Shown here: positions 1-8,833 of the stretch, piece by piece | Layout of the letters: each line of letters begins with the position of its first letter | Position numbering within the stretch: the first letter of the stretch is position 1 | Assembly (NCBI RefSeq): GCF_003585765.1 | Contig: NZ_CP021235.1 | Location: forward strand, 1,860,001-1,924,000 | Reading direction: 5' to 3' | Source of the DNA: Pontibacter actiniarum | Lineage (GTDB): Bacteria; Bacteroidota; Bacteroidia; Cytophagales; Hymenobacteraceae | Length of the DNA: 64,000 nt | Program-made: the position numbers and the translations under genes | Notes under the pieces: generated by a model | What the model was told of the DNA's origin: nothing | What the model saw: the letters and a program-made list of their open reading frames with translations, nothing else | The model's database searches: none

Positions 1-1
1 C

Positions 2-916
2 TATGACACCCAGGATGCCCCAGCTACGCCGGACGAAGCCTTTACACCCGAAGGGGAAATGCAGTGGACACAGGAGCGGTACCAGCAAAAACTGAAGAAC
101 GTAGCCAGTGTAATAGCTGGCATCGGCGGCAAAAACGGCCCGGCTATTATTGGCTTGGGCGAGATCGAAAACCGGCAGGTGCTGGATGACCTGCTCAACA
201 CCTCCCCTCTCAGCAAGATCGGTTACAAAGTTATCCATAGGGAGAGCAGCAGCCCGGACGGCCTGGACCTAGCCTTTCTGTACAAGCCGAACGTGTTCAA
301 ACCCACCTCCACAGAGTACCTCAACAGTGGCCTGAAAGACAAAGCCGCTGCGCAAGAAATCCTGCAGGTGAAGGGGGAGCTGCGCGGGGAGCTGGTCACG
401 ATCTACGTTAACCACTGGCCTGCGCCTACCCGTACGCGCCGCAGAAGGCAGGATGACAGCCGCCTGCGTGCTGCAGCCACAGCCCTGCGCCAGGAAATTG
501 ACAAGCAGCAGAAGGCAGACCCAAACACCAGGATCATTGTGATGGGTGATTTTAACGCCGAGCCAGACGCAGAGGTGCTGGAGAAAGCACTACAGGCCAC
601 GGGCAGACCCGATCCAGCCTATAATGAGGAACTGTTTAACACGCACTACCTTTCCTTTGTGAGCGGCCACGGCAGCTCGCTTAGAGAGGGCAGCCTGCAG
701 ATGCTGGACCAGATCATGGTCTCCAAATCGTTGGTAGATGAAAAGGGCCCGCTGGAGTACGTACGTGGCTCAGCGGGCATCTACGACCCTGTGAAGATCA
801 AATACACCTTCGGCAAGTATAAAGAGGCCCCGCGCAGCACCTACAACGGCAGCTTATACTTAGGCGGCTATTCAAATCATTTTCCGGTGTACATACAGGT
901 GCGCCGGCAGCGCTAA
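2..916 (+). CDS. Endonuclease/exonuclease/phosphatase (EEP) family protein, 5'-truncated by the window
   Basis: The reading frame is open from base 2, so the gene begins upstream of the window; the first in-frame ATG (59) is internal. EEP-fold Mg-dependent nucleases or phosphatases share several motifs, and most are visible here: GEIEN (metal-binding Glu), YVNHWP followed by an Arg-rich stretch, VMGDFNAEP (the GDFN motif), LDQIM, and a final GGYSNHFPV. The last motif is normally S-D-H, and here the Asp is Asn (codon 875-877), which is unusual because that Asp orients the catalytic His. The layout (NHWP, GDFN, GGYS-H-FPV) resembles secreted Bacteroidota EEP proteins; the signal peptide would lie outside the window. 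The substrate cannot be inferred. The stop codon is 3 bases from the stop of the convergent kinase gene, with no hairpin between them. Confidence 0.85.
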   Translation, partial: YDTQDAPATPDEAFTPEGEMQWTQERYQQKLKNVASVIAGIGGKNGPAIIGLGEIENRQVLDDLLNTSPLSKIGYKVIHRESSSPDGLDLAFLYKPNVFKPTSTEYLNSGLKDKAAAQEILQVKGELRGELVTIYVNHWPAPTRTRRRRQDDSRLRAAATALRQEIDKQQKADPNTRIIVMGDFNAEPDAEVLEKALQATGRPDPAYNEELFNTHYLSFVSGHGSSLREGSLQMLDQIMVSKSLVDEKGPLEYVRGSAGIYDPVKIKYTFGKYKEAPRSTYNGSLYLGGYSNHFPVYIQVRRQR

Positions 917-919
917 CAG

Positions 920-2245
920 CTACGAGCAGGCGGGCAGCAGGATTCGGAAGGACGCCCCCTGCTGCTGCTCATTATCGATCTCGATCGTGCCCTGGTGCAG
1001 CTCTACCAGCTTCCTGGCGATGCTAAGGCCCAGCCCTACGGAGTGCTCTCCCCGAACGCCCTTGCGGCCAGCCTTTGAGAAGGGGCTAAACAGGTGAGGG
1101 CGCATCTCCGGTGGAACCCCCACGCCGTCATCGGAGATACACAGTAGCACCTGGCGCTGCTGTTGCGAGAGCTGGACCTGTATGTGCCCCTGCTCCTGGG
1201 TAAACTTCACGGCGTTTGAGATGAGGTTGTCGAGTACCCGGCGAAACCTCTCCTGATTAAGGTTTACCAGCAGCGGTGCGGCACTGCACTGTACCGATAG
1301 ACTCCTGGACTCCTTTAGCTGGAGCTGCCACTCCTGCTGCACCGTATCCACAAAGGCTCGAAGATCGACGGGCACCAGCTCAAAAGGCTCTTCCTGTTCG
1401 AAGCGGGCCATGTCCAGCAAATCGTTTATGATGCCCTTGGAGCTTTGGCAACTCTTCAGGATCATGTCGTAAAACCGCGCCTGCTGCTCGGCAGGCAGGG
1501 TGTTCTTCTGGAGCATCTTCGCCATCATCTCTATGTTGCCAAACGGCCCACGCAGGTCGTGCGCCACGATACCCAGTATGTCTGTCTTCGCTTTGTTGAG
1601 GGCGTTCAGCTCCTCGTTCTTCGCCTCTATCAGCCGAAGCTGCATAAAGTGGTTCACCCGGAAGCTGTAGTTCAGCCTGCTAATCAGGAAAAAGAAAAGT
1701 ATGAGGAAAAGAGAGCCGGTCTGGTTCATGATCACGCGCTCCAGGGGCAAATCCAGGAAGGCAACACCCACCACAAACGTAAGCTCCACCAGCGTCGCCA
1801 GCACCAGCACCTCCCGAAGTTCCAGCACAAAAAGCGTGGCTACCAGCGACAGCCCCAGCAGGTACATCGTCATGTTGTTTACCGGGCTCCCCTGTACTGC
1901 TACCGACATCAGCAAACACGTCACAGCGAATACAAACGCGTAGCCGAGGCACAGCAAACGGTACAGGCGATGGTTCTGCTCTGTCTCTTCCCCTCCCAGC
2001 CACCGGTCCAGAAACCACACGGCAGCCCCAGACACGGCATAGCTGTAGTACGCCACGCGGTAAAAGGCTGCCCCGCTATAGTGCGCAGCGTACTGAAAGA
2101 CAAAATCGCTGGCCAGCACAAGAAGTGCGATAAGCAGCCACACGCGCGACAGCAGGCGCAAGGCTTTCAGGTTTTGGGGAAGATAGTAGCGTGAGAAAGC
2201 TTTCGTATAAGCCTCTGGTGCAGAGCGGTAAAAGTACAGTTTCAT
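920..2245 (-). CDS. Membrane-bound sensor histidine kinase
   Basis: A 441-residue protein. The N-terminal ~190 residues form about six hydrophobic segments with no recognisable ligand-binding domain, followed by a short coiled linker (about 205-222). The kinase core has the H-box VAHDLRGPFGN (His near residue 229), an N-box NLISNAVKF (~340), a G1 box SDDGVGVP and a G2 box VGLGLSIARKL. This is a HisKA/HATPase_c kinase that would autophosphorylate on His and pass phosphate to a response regulator. No receiver domain and no adjacent regulator gene are present, so it is an orphan. I chose the ATG at 2245; a TTG two codons upstream is in frame but less likely. The signal sensed is unknown; a membrane-embedded sensor is an inference from the helices. 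Confidence 0.88.
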   Translation of the reverse strand: MKLYFYRSAPEAYTKAFSRYYLPQNLKALRLLSRVWLLIALLVLASDFVFQYAAHYSGAAFYRVAYYSYAVSGAAVWFLDRWLGGEETEQNHRLYRLLCLGYAFVFAVTCLLMSVAVQGSPVNNMTMYLLGLSLVATLFVLELREVLVLATLVELTFVVGVAFLDLPLERVIMNQTGSLFLILFFFLISRLNYSFRVNHFMQLRLIEAKNEELNALNKAKTDILGIVAHDLRGPFGNIEMMAKMLQKNTLPAEQQARFYDMILKSCQSSKGIINDLLDMARFEQEEPFELVPVDLRAFVDTVQQEWQLQLKESRSLSVQCSAAPLLVNLNQERFRRVLDNLISNAVKFTQEQGHIQVQLSQQQRQVLLCISDDGVGVPPEMRPHLFSPFSKAGRKGVRGEHSVGLGLSIARKLVELHQGTIEIDNEQQQGASFRILLPACS

Positions 2246-2374
2246 TGGCAAAAAGAAGAAAACGCGCCAATATAAGCTGTTATTTATAATTCACAATCGA
2301 AAAGTATAACTTTATTCTTTGCTATACCTTTTGTTACAGTGCAGATCACCTTTGATCCAAAGCATACTTGGATT

Positions 2375-2408
2375 AAAACAAAAAAGGCGGATCAAATGAC
2401 CCGCCTTT
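2375..2408 (-). terminator. Rho-independent terminator of dnaN
   Basis: An 8-bp perfect stem (2383-2390 with 2401-2408, AAAGGCGG/CCGCCTTT) and a 10-nt loop lie just past the dnaN stop. They are followed on the minus strand by a T-rich run (2375-2385). Confidence 0.75.
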
Positions 2409-2430
2409 CGTTTATTCTCAAGTATAAAGC

Positions 2431-3555
2431 TTATACGTAGTTGTTCAGCATCACCGGCATAACCAGCATCAGCACGTCTTCGGCCTCCTCGTTCACGATT
2501 GGCATAAGCAAGCCTGCACGGTTCGGGGTAGAAAGCTCAAACGTAATTTCATCAGAGTCGATGTTATTGAGCATCTCCATCAGGAACTTGGCGTTGAAGC
2601 CGATCTCCATGTCTTCCCCTTCGTACTGGCAAGCCAGGCGCTCGTTCGCTTCGTTTGAGAAATCAAGGTCTTCTGCAGATACCTGCAACTCTGACCCGGA
2701 CAGTTTCAGGCGAATCTGGTGCGTAGTTTTGTTTGAGTAGATGGAGATACGCTTCACGGAGCTCTGCAGGTCCGCACGGTCGATCACCAGCTTGTTCGGG
2801 TTCTGCACCGGAATAACGTTCTCGTAGTCCGGGTAGCGCTCGTCGATCAGGCGGCAGATCATACGAATGTTGTCGAAGCTGAAGAACGCGTTGGACTGGT
2901 TGAACTCCATACGCACAGCCGTTGCCTCGCTCGGCAGCGTAGACTTAAGCAATGTAAACGCTTTGCGCGGCACAATGATAGAGGCTTCCTGGTCTGTTCC
3001 AACGTCCGTGCGGCGGTAGCGCAGCAGGCGGTGGCCGTCGGTGGCAACAAACGTTACGTCCTCAGAGCGCAGCTGCACAAAAATACCCGTCATGGCCGGG
3101 CGCAGTTCGTCGTTGCTAACGGCAAAGATAGTTTTGTTGATGGCTCGGCCCAGTACGTTCGATGGGATCTCGATGGCGTTGCCGCCCTGCACAGAAGGCA
3201 CACGCGGGAAATCCGTCGCGTTCTCGCCAGACAGCTTGTAGCGGCCGTTGGAGGAGCTGATCTCGATTGTATACGTCTCTTCGTCGATGGTAAAGGTTAC
3301 CGGCTGGTCCGGCAGGTTCTTCAGGGTCTCCAGCAGGATTTTAGCAGGAGCGGCAATACGGCCGTTCTCCTTTGCCTCCACCGGCAGCTGTGTGATCATG
3401 GATGTTTCCAGGTCGCTTGCTGTGATGGTAAGGGTGCTGTTGTTGATCTCGAACAAAAAGTTCTCAAGGATTGGTACAACAGGGTTGTTGGTTACCACTC
3501 CGTTTATGCTGGATAACTGCTTCAAAAGAGCAGAGGAAGAGACGATAAATTTCAT
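2431..3555 (-). CDS. dnaN: DNA polymerase III subunit beta (sliding clamp)
   Basis: A 374-residue protein, the normal length for a bacterial beta clamp. It carries the three tandem clamp domains: about 1-120 (start MKFIVSSSALLKQL), 130-250 (including FVATDGHRLLRYR) and 255-374 (ending VMLVMPVMLNNYV). The dimeric ring encircles DNA and tethers Pol III and other clamp-binding proteins. The C-terminal VMPVML stretch matches the conserved VMPMRL-type end of the clamp that lines the partner-binding groove. In this window dnaN lies downstream of gldG on the same strand, an arrangement also seen in other Bacteroidota, and not beside dnaA. A TAACTTTG box lies 26 bases upstream of the start. Confidence 0.97.
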   Translation of the reverse strand: MKFIVSSSALLKQLSSINGVVTNNPVVPILENFLFEINNSTLTITASDLETSMITQLPVEAKENGRIAAPAKILLETLKNLPDQPVTFTIDEETYTIEISSSNGRYKLSGENATDFPRVPSVQGGNAIEIPSNVLGRAINKTIFAVSNDELRPAMTGIFVQLRSEDVTFVATDGHRLLRYRRTDVGTDQEASIIVPRKAFTLLKSTLPSEATAVRMEFNQSNAFFSFDNIRMICRLIDERYPDYENVIPVQNPNKLVIDRADLQSSVKRISIYSNKTTHQIRLKLSGSELQVSAEDLDFSNEANERLACQYEGEDMEIGFNAKFLMEMLNNIDSDEITFELSTPNRAGLLMPIVNEEAEDVLMLVMPVMLNNYV

Positions 3556-3581
3556 TATGTATACCTATAATGTTATTTAGG

Positions 3582-3589
3582 CAAAGTTA
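3582..3589 (-). promoter_or_regulatory. Candidate -7 box for dnaN
   Basis: TAACTTTG on the minus strand matches the Bacteroidota -7 consensus TAnnTTTG and lies 26-34 bases before the dnaN ATG. No clear TTTG -33 element is seen at the expected 19-nt spacing. Confidence 0.5.
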
Positions 3590-3662
3590 AAAATATTTCG
3601 TTTTTCTCCTAAGCCTTTTACCACTCCTTTTTCGTGGCAGGCTGTGTTATAGGCAGATAATT

Positions 3663-5354
3663 TTAAAACCGCTCGTACCTGCGTTTGCGCAGGTAGTAAC
3701 GCGCTACGCCAAACAGGCCCAACAGCACAATCGGGGCCACCAGGTTTAGCAGTTGCCAATAGGTTTTCTCCTCTTTCAGGCGCACCTTGTCCAGTGGCCG
3801 CAGCTCAATTTCCTTGCTGCGCACGTTGATGAGTCCCTCCGAGTCCAGCAGGTAGTGGATGGTGTTCATGGCCAGCTCTTTGTTGGCAAAGGTGATGTTG
3901 TTAAACCTGTCAAACCCCAGTTCATAGGCCTGCCCGGTTCGCGCGTTGATGTCGTTGCGCACCAGGTCGCCATCGGCAAAGACGGCAATCTTGGTAGGAA
4001 CGCCCTTTTCCTGTACCGCTGCCTGCTGCACCCCGGCCGGAGCCTTGCGGTTGCGAAACAGCGAGGTAAACGGCCCCTCCAGCAGGTAGCCCACCGGCTG
4101 CTGGCCCGCCTGATACTGCTGCGGGTTCACCTCCAGGCGCGCCTCTTCCAGCGTGAGAGGCACCGGCGCATCCAGCACGCGGGAGTAAGCCGAAGTATAG
4201 ACCAGCGGCGTCTTGCGGATACCGTCGGCCTTCACCGTATCCATGGTGCTCACAAACTTAGAGTACACCGCATCGAGGTTACGCGTGATCGGGTGGTCGC
4301 TGAAGTTGTTGAGCAAGGGGTAAAAGCGCCAGTTGATCATCTCCGTCTGCGGCCTGTCGCCCATGTAGCCGGTCACGATCGGGATAAAGCCGGAGTTCAG
4401 GTCCATGATCAGGTTTGGGTTCAGGCGCACCCCGTAGCGGAACAGCAGGTCGTCGAGGTTGAGGTTGTACGGGAGCGCAAAGGTCCCTCCTGCCGCTACG
4501 CTGTCCAGGTCGGCATACATCGGGTCCACAAAGAACACCGCCTTGCCGCCCTTCATGATAAACTGGTCTATTTTATACTTGTCGGCCTCTGTAAACGCTT
4601 GTGTTGGCTTGGCAACAATGATAAGGTCCAGGCCGTCTAAAGATGGAATCTGCGCCAGGTCGCCACGGGCGACGCGGTAATACTCCTGCAGGGAGCCCAG
4701 CAGGTCCGTTACCTGCTGCTGCTCCAGCTCTCCCTGGCCTGTTATGTACCCAATGATCTTATTGCCTTGAAACGCCACCTTCCGGATAGCAGTCGCCAGT
4801 TCGTACTCCACCCCTTCAACCGACTGGTTCAGCCGTTCATCGGGCGTAGCCGCCAGGTTGCCTTTCAGCAGGTTTACAGCCGCTTCTTTCCCCTTGTACC
4901 GGATAACAGCGCCCGGAAACACCAAGCGCTCCACCTGCTTGCCCTCTTCTGTTGCCCGCAGGTTTGTGGGGATGATGCCTTTCTGAGCCAGCGAAGTATA
5001 GAACTCGTTCCGCTGCTTCTCATCGGCTATGTCTGTGGGGTCGATGAAGTTGTAGCGCAGGTTGCCGTCCGCGTAGATACGGAACTCATCCAGCGTCTCG
5101 CGCACGGACTGCTGCAGCCGCTTGAATCCTGCCGGGAAATCTCCCTCCAGGTACACATCCACCACGATCTCATTCTCCAGGCCACCCAGCATTTGCTTCG
5201 TAACCGGTGCGATGGTGTAGCGCTTGTCCTCGGTCAGGTCCAGGCGGAAGAAGTAATTAGCAGCCACCACGTTTAGCAGCACAATACCTGCCACCCAGGC
5301 CAAAAATTTCAGTATATCGCTGCTGCGATTGCTCTTGTGCTGCTCCATTACCAT
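3663..5354 (-). CDS. gldG: Gliding-motility-type ABC transporter auxiliary protein GldG
   Basis: A 563-residue protein with one membrane segment near the N-terminus (about 14-37) and one near the C-terminus (about 530-553). Between them lies a large ABC_transp_aux-type extracytoplasmic region (DLTEDKRYTIAPVTKQML near 35-55, YNFIDPTD near 100, the FFVDP strand and the PLVYTSAYS stretch). GldG works with GldF (permease) and GldA (ATPase) in Flavobacterium johnsoniae, where the trio is needed for gliding. Here the ATG overlaps the gldF stop by seven bases (ATGGTAA), so translation is probably coupled. Length and neighbours fit GldG fully. None of the other gliding genes (gldJ-N, spr) are in the window, so whether this strain glides cannot be told. 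Confidence 0.95.
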   Translation of the reverse strand: MVMEQHKSNRSSDILKFLAWVAGIVLLNVVAANYFFRLDLTEDKRYTIAPVTKQMLGGLENEIVVDVYLEGDFPAGFKRLQQSVRETLDEFRIYADGNLRYNFIDPTDIADEKQRNEFYTSLAQKGIIPTNLRATEEGKQVERLVFPGAVIRYKGKEAAVNLLKGNLAATPDERLNQSVEGVEYELATAIRKVAFQGNKIIGYITGQGELEQQQVTDLLGSLQEYYRVARGDLAQIPSLDGLDLIIVAKPTQAFTEADKYKIDQFIMKGGKAVFFVDPMYADLDSVAAGGTFALPYNLNLDDLLFRYGVRLNPNLIMDLNSGFIPIVTGYMGDRPQTEMINWRFYPLLNNFSDHPITRNLDAVYSKFVSTMDTVKADGIRKTPLVYTSAYSRVLDAPVPLTLEEARLEVNPQQYQAGQQPVGYLLEGPFTSLFRNRKAPAGVQQAAVQEKGVPTKIAVFADGDLVRNDINARTGQAYELGFDRFNNITFANKELAMNTIHYLLDSEGLINVRSKEIELRPLDKVRLKEEKTYWQLLNLVAPIVLLGLFGVARYYLRKRRYERF

Positions 5355-6076
5355 TTTCTGCTTCTCAAAACTAGTTTAGTGGCTAAGATCATGATGGCGA
5401 TAACGCTTAGGAAATACAGCACGTCGCGCGAGTCCACGAGGCCTTTGCTGATGGCTTCGTAGTGGTAAGAGATGCCCAGCTGGCTGATCAGGTAATCCAC
5501 CCCGCCAAATACAGGCACGGAGGCAATAGAGTCGAAGCCGGTATAGATGATAAAACACAGGAACACGGCAATCACGAAAGAGATGATCTGGTTATCGGAA
5601 ACGGCCGACGCAAACACGCCAATGGCGCAGAAAACACCCGCCAGAAAAACCAGCCCGAGGTACGAGCCAACCACGGCTGCAGAGTCCACGTTGCCCTGCG
5701 GGCTCCCCAGCTGGTAAACCGAGTAGTAGTAAAGCAGCGTGGGCAGCAGGGCAAACAGGGCCAGCAGCAGCGCTGCAAAGTACTTGCCAAGTATAAGCTG
5801 CAGGTCGGTGATGGGTTTGGTTAAGAGCAGCTCTATCGTGCCCTCACGCTTCTCCTCCGCAAAAGTGCGCATGGTAATGGCCGGGATCAGGAACAGGAAA
5901 ACCCAGGGCGCCATGTTAAATAGCGTCTGCATATCGGCAAAGCCGTACTCCAGCACGCTGCTCTCCGGGAACACCCACATGAACATGCCGATGGCCACCA
6001 GAAAAACCGTGATCACGATATAGGCGATCAGGGAGTTCAAAAAGCCGTTAAATTCTTTCTTTAAGATTGCGAGCAT
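5348..6076 (-). CDS. gldF: Gliding-motility-type ABC transporter permease GldF
   Basis: A 242-residue integral membrane protein with about six hydrophobic helices. The first, around residues 15-35, follows MLAILKKEFNGFLNS, and the conserved stretch near 65-85 contains AITMRTFAEEKREGTIELLL, typical of ABC-2-type permeases such as GldF and NosY. It forms the membrane channel of the GldAFG complex. It ends in RSRKW and its stop overlaps the start of gldG; the gene is preceded at ~100 bp by gldA, so gldA-gldF-gldG are probably one transcript. The spacer to gldA is unusual for its AT-rich inverted repeat (described separately). Confidence 0.95.
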   Translation of the reverse strand: MLAILKKEFNGFLNSLIAYIVITVFLVAIGMFMWVFPESSVLEYGFADMQTLFNMAPWVFLFLIPAITMRTFAEEKREGTIELLLTKPITDLQLILGKYFAALLLALFALLPTLLYYYSVYQLGSPQGNVDSAAVVGSYLGLVFLAGVFCAIGVFASAVSDNQIISFVIAVFLCFIIYTGFDSIASVPVFGGVDYLISQLGISYHYEAISKGLVDSRDVLYFLSVIAIMILATKLVLRSRKW

Positions 6077-6097
6077 CTATTTCTAACTAAAAATTAT

Positions 6098-6182
6098 GAA
6101 TTAGAAATTAGAAATTGAGAAAACACGTTACCTGCATTCCCCTTTTCACCATTTCTAATTTTTAATTTTGAATTTCTAATTC
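6098..6182. repeat. AT-rich inverted repeat in the gldA-gldF spacer
   Basis: The spacer is built of repeated TTAGAAATT/AATTTCTAA words. Perfect 12-bp arms (6098-6109 and 6171-6182) face each other across 61 bases. The right arm covers the last sense codon and TAG stop of gldA. Similar AATTAGAAATT-type intergenic words occur in other Bacteroidota genomes (recalled, not searched). Confidence 0.6.
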
Positions 6183-7090
6183 TTCGTGAGCTGTTGGAAG
6201 ATCTGTTCGAGGGAGTTTTCTTCCTGGCGCAGGCCCACGAGCGGCCAATTACGCTCCGCCGCAATGCGGAACACGTTCGAGCGCACATCAGCGGCTTTGC
6301 TGGAGGTAATGCGATAGGTGTGGTTCTGTGCCAGCTCCACACGCAGTACCCCCGGTATAGCCTGCAGCGCGGCTGCTTCTATAGGGGCCTCAAACTCCAC
6401 CAGTGTCACCTTCTCGTCGCGGCCAGCGGTCTGCAGGCTTGCCACATCGCTGTTCGCCACCAGTTTGCCCCGGTTAATGATCACCACCCGGTCGCAGATA
6501 GCGGCAACTTCCTGCATGATGTGCGTAGAGAAAATCACGGTCTTGTCCTGCCCGATGCGTTTGATAAGCGAGCGGATTTCCACAATCTGATTGGGGTCTA
6601 GCCCGGTGGTCGGCTCATCCAGGATCAGCACCTGCGGGTCGTGCACCAGCGCCTGGGCCAGCCCCACCCGCTGGCGGTAGCCCTTGGACAAGGCACCGAT
6701 CTTCTTCCCCTGCTCCAGCGTGAGGCCGCACAGCTCCACCATCTCCTGAACGCGGGCCCTGGCAAACTTGCCCTTCAACCCATACACCGACGCTACAAAC
6801 TGCAGGTACTCGTGCACATACATATCCAGGTAAAGCGGGTTGTGCTCCGGCAGATAACCCACGCTGCGGCGCACGGCAATGGGCTCCTGCACCACATCGT
6901 GGCCAGCCACCAGCACCGTTCCCGCGGAGGGAGGCAGGTAGCAGGTAGCCACCTTCATGGTCGTGGACTTGCCGGCTCCGTTAGGGCCCAGAAAGCCCAG
7001 AATCTGTCCTCGCTCCACCGTAAACGAAATATCGTCTACGGCACGCTGACCACCATATACTTTTGAAAGGTTCTTTACTTCGACAGACAT
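6176..7090 (-). CDS. gldA: Gliding-motility-type ABC transporter ATP-binding protein GldA
   Basis: A 304-residue ABC ATPase. Visible motifs are Walker A LGPNGAGKST (residues ~34-43), the signature LSKGYRQRVGLAQAL (~135-149), Walker B VLILDEPTTGLD (~155-166) and the switch His in FSTHIMQEV. About 80 C-terminal residues follow the ATPase core, as in GldA orthologs. It powers the GldFG membrane complex. The gene is first in the gldA-gldF-gldG series, and a TAGCTTTG box 68-75 bases upstream of its ATG could be the operon promoter. The stop codon lies inside an AT-rich repeat arm. Confidence 0.95.
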   Translation of the reverse strand: MSVEVKNLSKVYGGQRAVDDISFTVERGQILGFLGPNGAGKSTTMKVATCYLPPSAGTVLVAGHDVVQEPIAVRRSVGYLPEHNPLYLDMYVHEYLQFVASVYGLKGKFARARVQEMVELCGLTLEQGKKIGALSKGYRQRVGLAQALVHDPQVLILDEPTTGLDPNQIVEIRSLIKRIGQDKTVIFSTHIMQEVAAICDRVVIINRGKLVANSDVASLQTAGRDEKVTLVEFEAPIEAAALQAIPGVLRVELAQNHTYRITSSKAADVRSNVFRIAAERNWPLVGLRQEENSLEQIFQQLTKN

Positions 7091-7157
7091 CTATAGTATG
7101 ATGCATAAAGAAGGGGCTATAAAGCAAGCTCCCCTCTCCATTGGTAATGTGATACCG

Positions 7158-7165
7158 CAAAGCTA
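7158..7165 (-). promoter_or_regulatory. Candidate -7 box for gldA-gldF-gldG
   Basis: TAGCTTTG on the minus strand fits TAnnTTTG and would give a leader of about 60 nt before gldA. A good -33 TTTG at 19-nt spacing is not apparent, so the call is moderate. Confidence 0.42.
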
Positions 7166-7188
7166 CAAAAGCCGCGCCACACTTGTAG

Positions 7189-7893
7189 CTACTTCCGGCG
7201 CCTGCCTTTTGGCATAAGGGGGCGAACTTCAATATCCACGTGGTGGTAGTTCGGGTGAGACTCCAGGGCGTGCAAAACGGTAGAGGCGATATCTTCGGGG
7301 CGCATCATGTTTTCATTCACCGTCACACTCTCTATGTTGTCGAAGAAGTTGGTTTGCACAGAGCCCGGGTAAATGCAGGTTACCTTCACCCCGTACTCGC
7401 GCACCTCCTTGTAAAGCGAGTGCGAAATACCGCGCACGGCGTGTTTGGTGCCACAGTAACCGGACATCTGCTCAATGCCTGTCGTGCCCGCAATAGAAGA
7501 AATGTTGATGATATGCCCTTCCTCCAGCTCTTTCATGCCGGGCAGTACCAGGCGGGTGCAGTAAAAGATACCGTTCACGTTGGTTTCAAACATGGTGTGC
7601 CAGTCGTCGAGGCTCATGTCCTCCAGCAAACCGGCTATCCCAAGCCCCGCATTGTTTACCAGGACCTGCACGTGGGTGCCCAGGCGGGAAATGGTTTGGT
7701 CAAACGCGCGTTGCACCGACTCGTTATGGCGCACATCGCATTCAAAGAAGTGGAAACGCTCGTGCTGCAGTTCCGGTGCCGTACGCCCCCAGCCCGCTAC
7801 ATGCGCCCCTTTTTCGAGGAGGCCCTTTACAGTGGCCAGGCCTATTCCTTTACTAACGCCGGTTACAACGGCTACTTTTCCTTCCAGATTCAT
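7189..7893 (-). CDS. Short-chain dehydrogenase/reductase (SDR)
   Basis: A 234-residue classical SDR with a Rossmann fold. The cofactor motif is TGVSKGIG (residues ~11-18), the NNAG motif lies near residue 80 (LVNNAGLGIAG), catalytic Ser is in INISSIAG, and YCGTK supplies the catalytic Tyr and Lys. The adjacent ETNVNGIFY segment supplies the structural Asn. It should reduce a carbonyl or oxidise an alcohol using NAD(P)H; motifs do not reveal the substrate. A second, only moderately similar SDR lies 189 bp upstream on the same strand, so the two may be cotranscribed. The C-terminus is Lys/Arg rich (PKGRRRK). Confidence 0.9.
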   Translation of the reverse strand: MNLEGKVAVVTGVSKGIGLATVKGLLEKGAHVAGWGRTAPELQHERFHFFECDVRHNESVQRAFDQTISRLGTHVQVLVNNAGLGIAGLLEDMSLDDWHTMFETNVNGIFYCTRLVLPGMKELEEGHIINISSIAGTTGIEQMSGYCGTKHAVRGISHSLYKEVREYGVKVTCIYPGSVQTNFFDNIESVTVNENMMRPEDIASTVLHALESHPNYHHVDIEVRPLMPKGRRRK

Positions 7894-8082
7894 AGTTTCT
7901 TAGGTTTATTTTGAATGAGTGGGTGCGTGAACGCCAGCTTGGCAACTGGCTTAACGCTGCCTGCATACCGGCTCCTGGCACAAAGTATAAAAGCTACGGT
8001 TGCGCTCGCTACACATCGCGTGGCATCGAACAACTTCACGCAGTTACACAGGCAGCATCCTTTCACCCCGTATTCTTAGGTC

Positions 8083-8790
8083 TTACAGGTCACCCAGCTG
8101 CGGCCGGATCAGCAGTTCCTCCACCACGCTGTTCTCTGATAAAGCGTAGGCGTTCCACACGGCCATGGCTACATCCTCGGCTTTTACAAAGCGCTCCGGA
8201 GGCAAGTCCACGCCCTCCCAGCTGGCTGTAAGGGTTGCCCCCGGAAGTATGGCTGTCACGCGCACGTTATGCTCCTTCAGCTCCTCGCGCAGCACCTTCG
8301 TCATCCCCAGCATCGCGTATTTGGAGATGCAGTAAGACCCGCCGTTAATATATGGCGTTATACTTGCCGTAGAGCACATGTTAAAGATATGGCCGGAGCG
8401 GCGGGCGATCATGCCGTGCACAAAGGCCTTGGTCATATAGTAGGCGCTGTAGAGGTTGGTGTTGATCATGAAAGGCAGCGCCTCGTCATCCTCCTCCGTT
8501 ATTTTGCCCGGAATAAACAACCCGCTGTTGTTCACCAGCACGTCTACCTGCACGCCCAGGTCCTGCACATACTTACTGAAGCGCTGCAGCGAGCCGCGGT
8601 CGCTGAGGTCGGCCTCCTGGTAAAAAACCTTTGAGAAGGTATACTGCTGCTCAATGTCGAGCTTTAACTTTTGCAGATCTTTTTCGTTTCGGGAACAGGT
8701 GATAATATGGAAGCCTTCTTTGGCGAACTGTTCTATAACGGCCCGGCCAATTCCCTTTGTACCGCCTGTCACCAAAATATATCGTTGCAT
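8083..8790 (-). CDS. Short-chain dehydrogenase/reductase (SDR)
   Basis: A 235-residue SDR that begins MQRYILVTGGTKGIGRAVIE. TGGTKGIG is the nucleotide-binding motif, VNNSG replaces the usual NNAG, Ser is in MCSTASITP, and YCISK is the active-site Tyr/Lys. The overall pattern (short, with LVNNSGLFIPGKI) resembles Bacteroidota SDRs annotated as sepiapterin-reductase-like, but the substrate cannot be assigned from sequence. It is divergent from the mlaE-like gene, with 112 bp between the start codons; that intergenic stretch contains a dyad that could regulate either direction. Confidence 0.88.
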   Translation of the reverse strand: MQRYILVTGGTKGIGRAVIEQFAKEGFHIITCSRNEKDLQKLKLDIEQQYTFSKVFYQEADLSDRGSLQRFSKYVQDLGVQVDVLVNNSGLFIPGKITEEDDEALPFMINTNLYSAYYMTKAFVHGMIARRSGHIFNMCSTASITPYINGGSYCISKYAMLGMTKVLREELKEHNVRVTAILPGATLTASWEGVDLPPERFVKAEDVAMAVWNAYALSENSVVEELLIRPQLGDL

Positions 8791-8833
8791 AGTAAGTGCA
8801 GTTTTATATGTTTTACAATTTTAGACGTAATAT

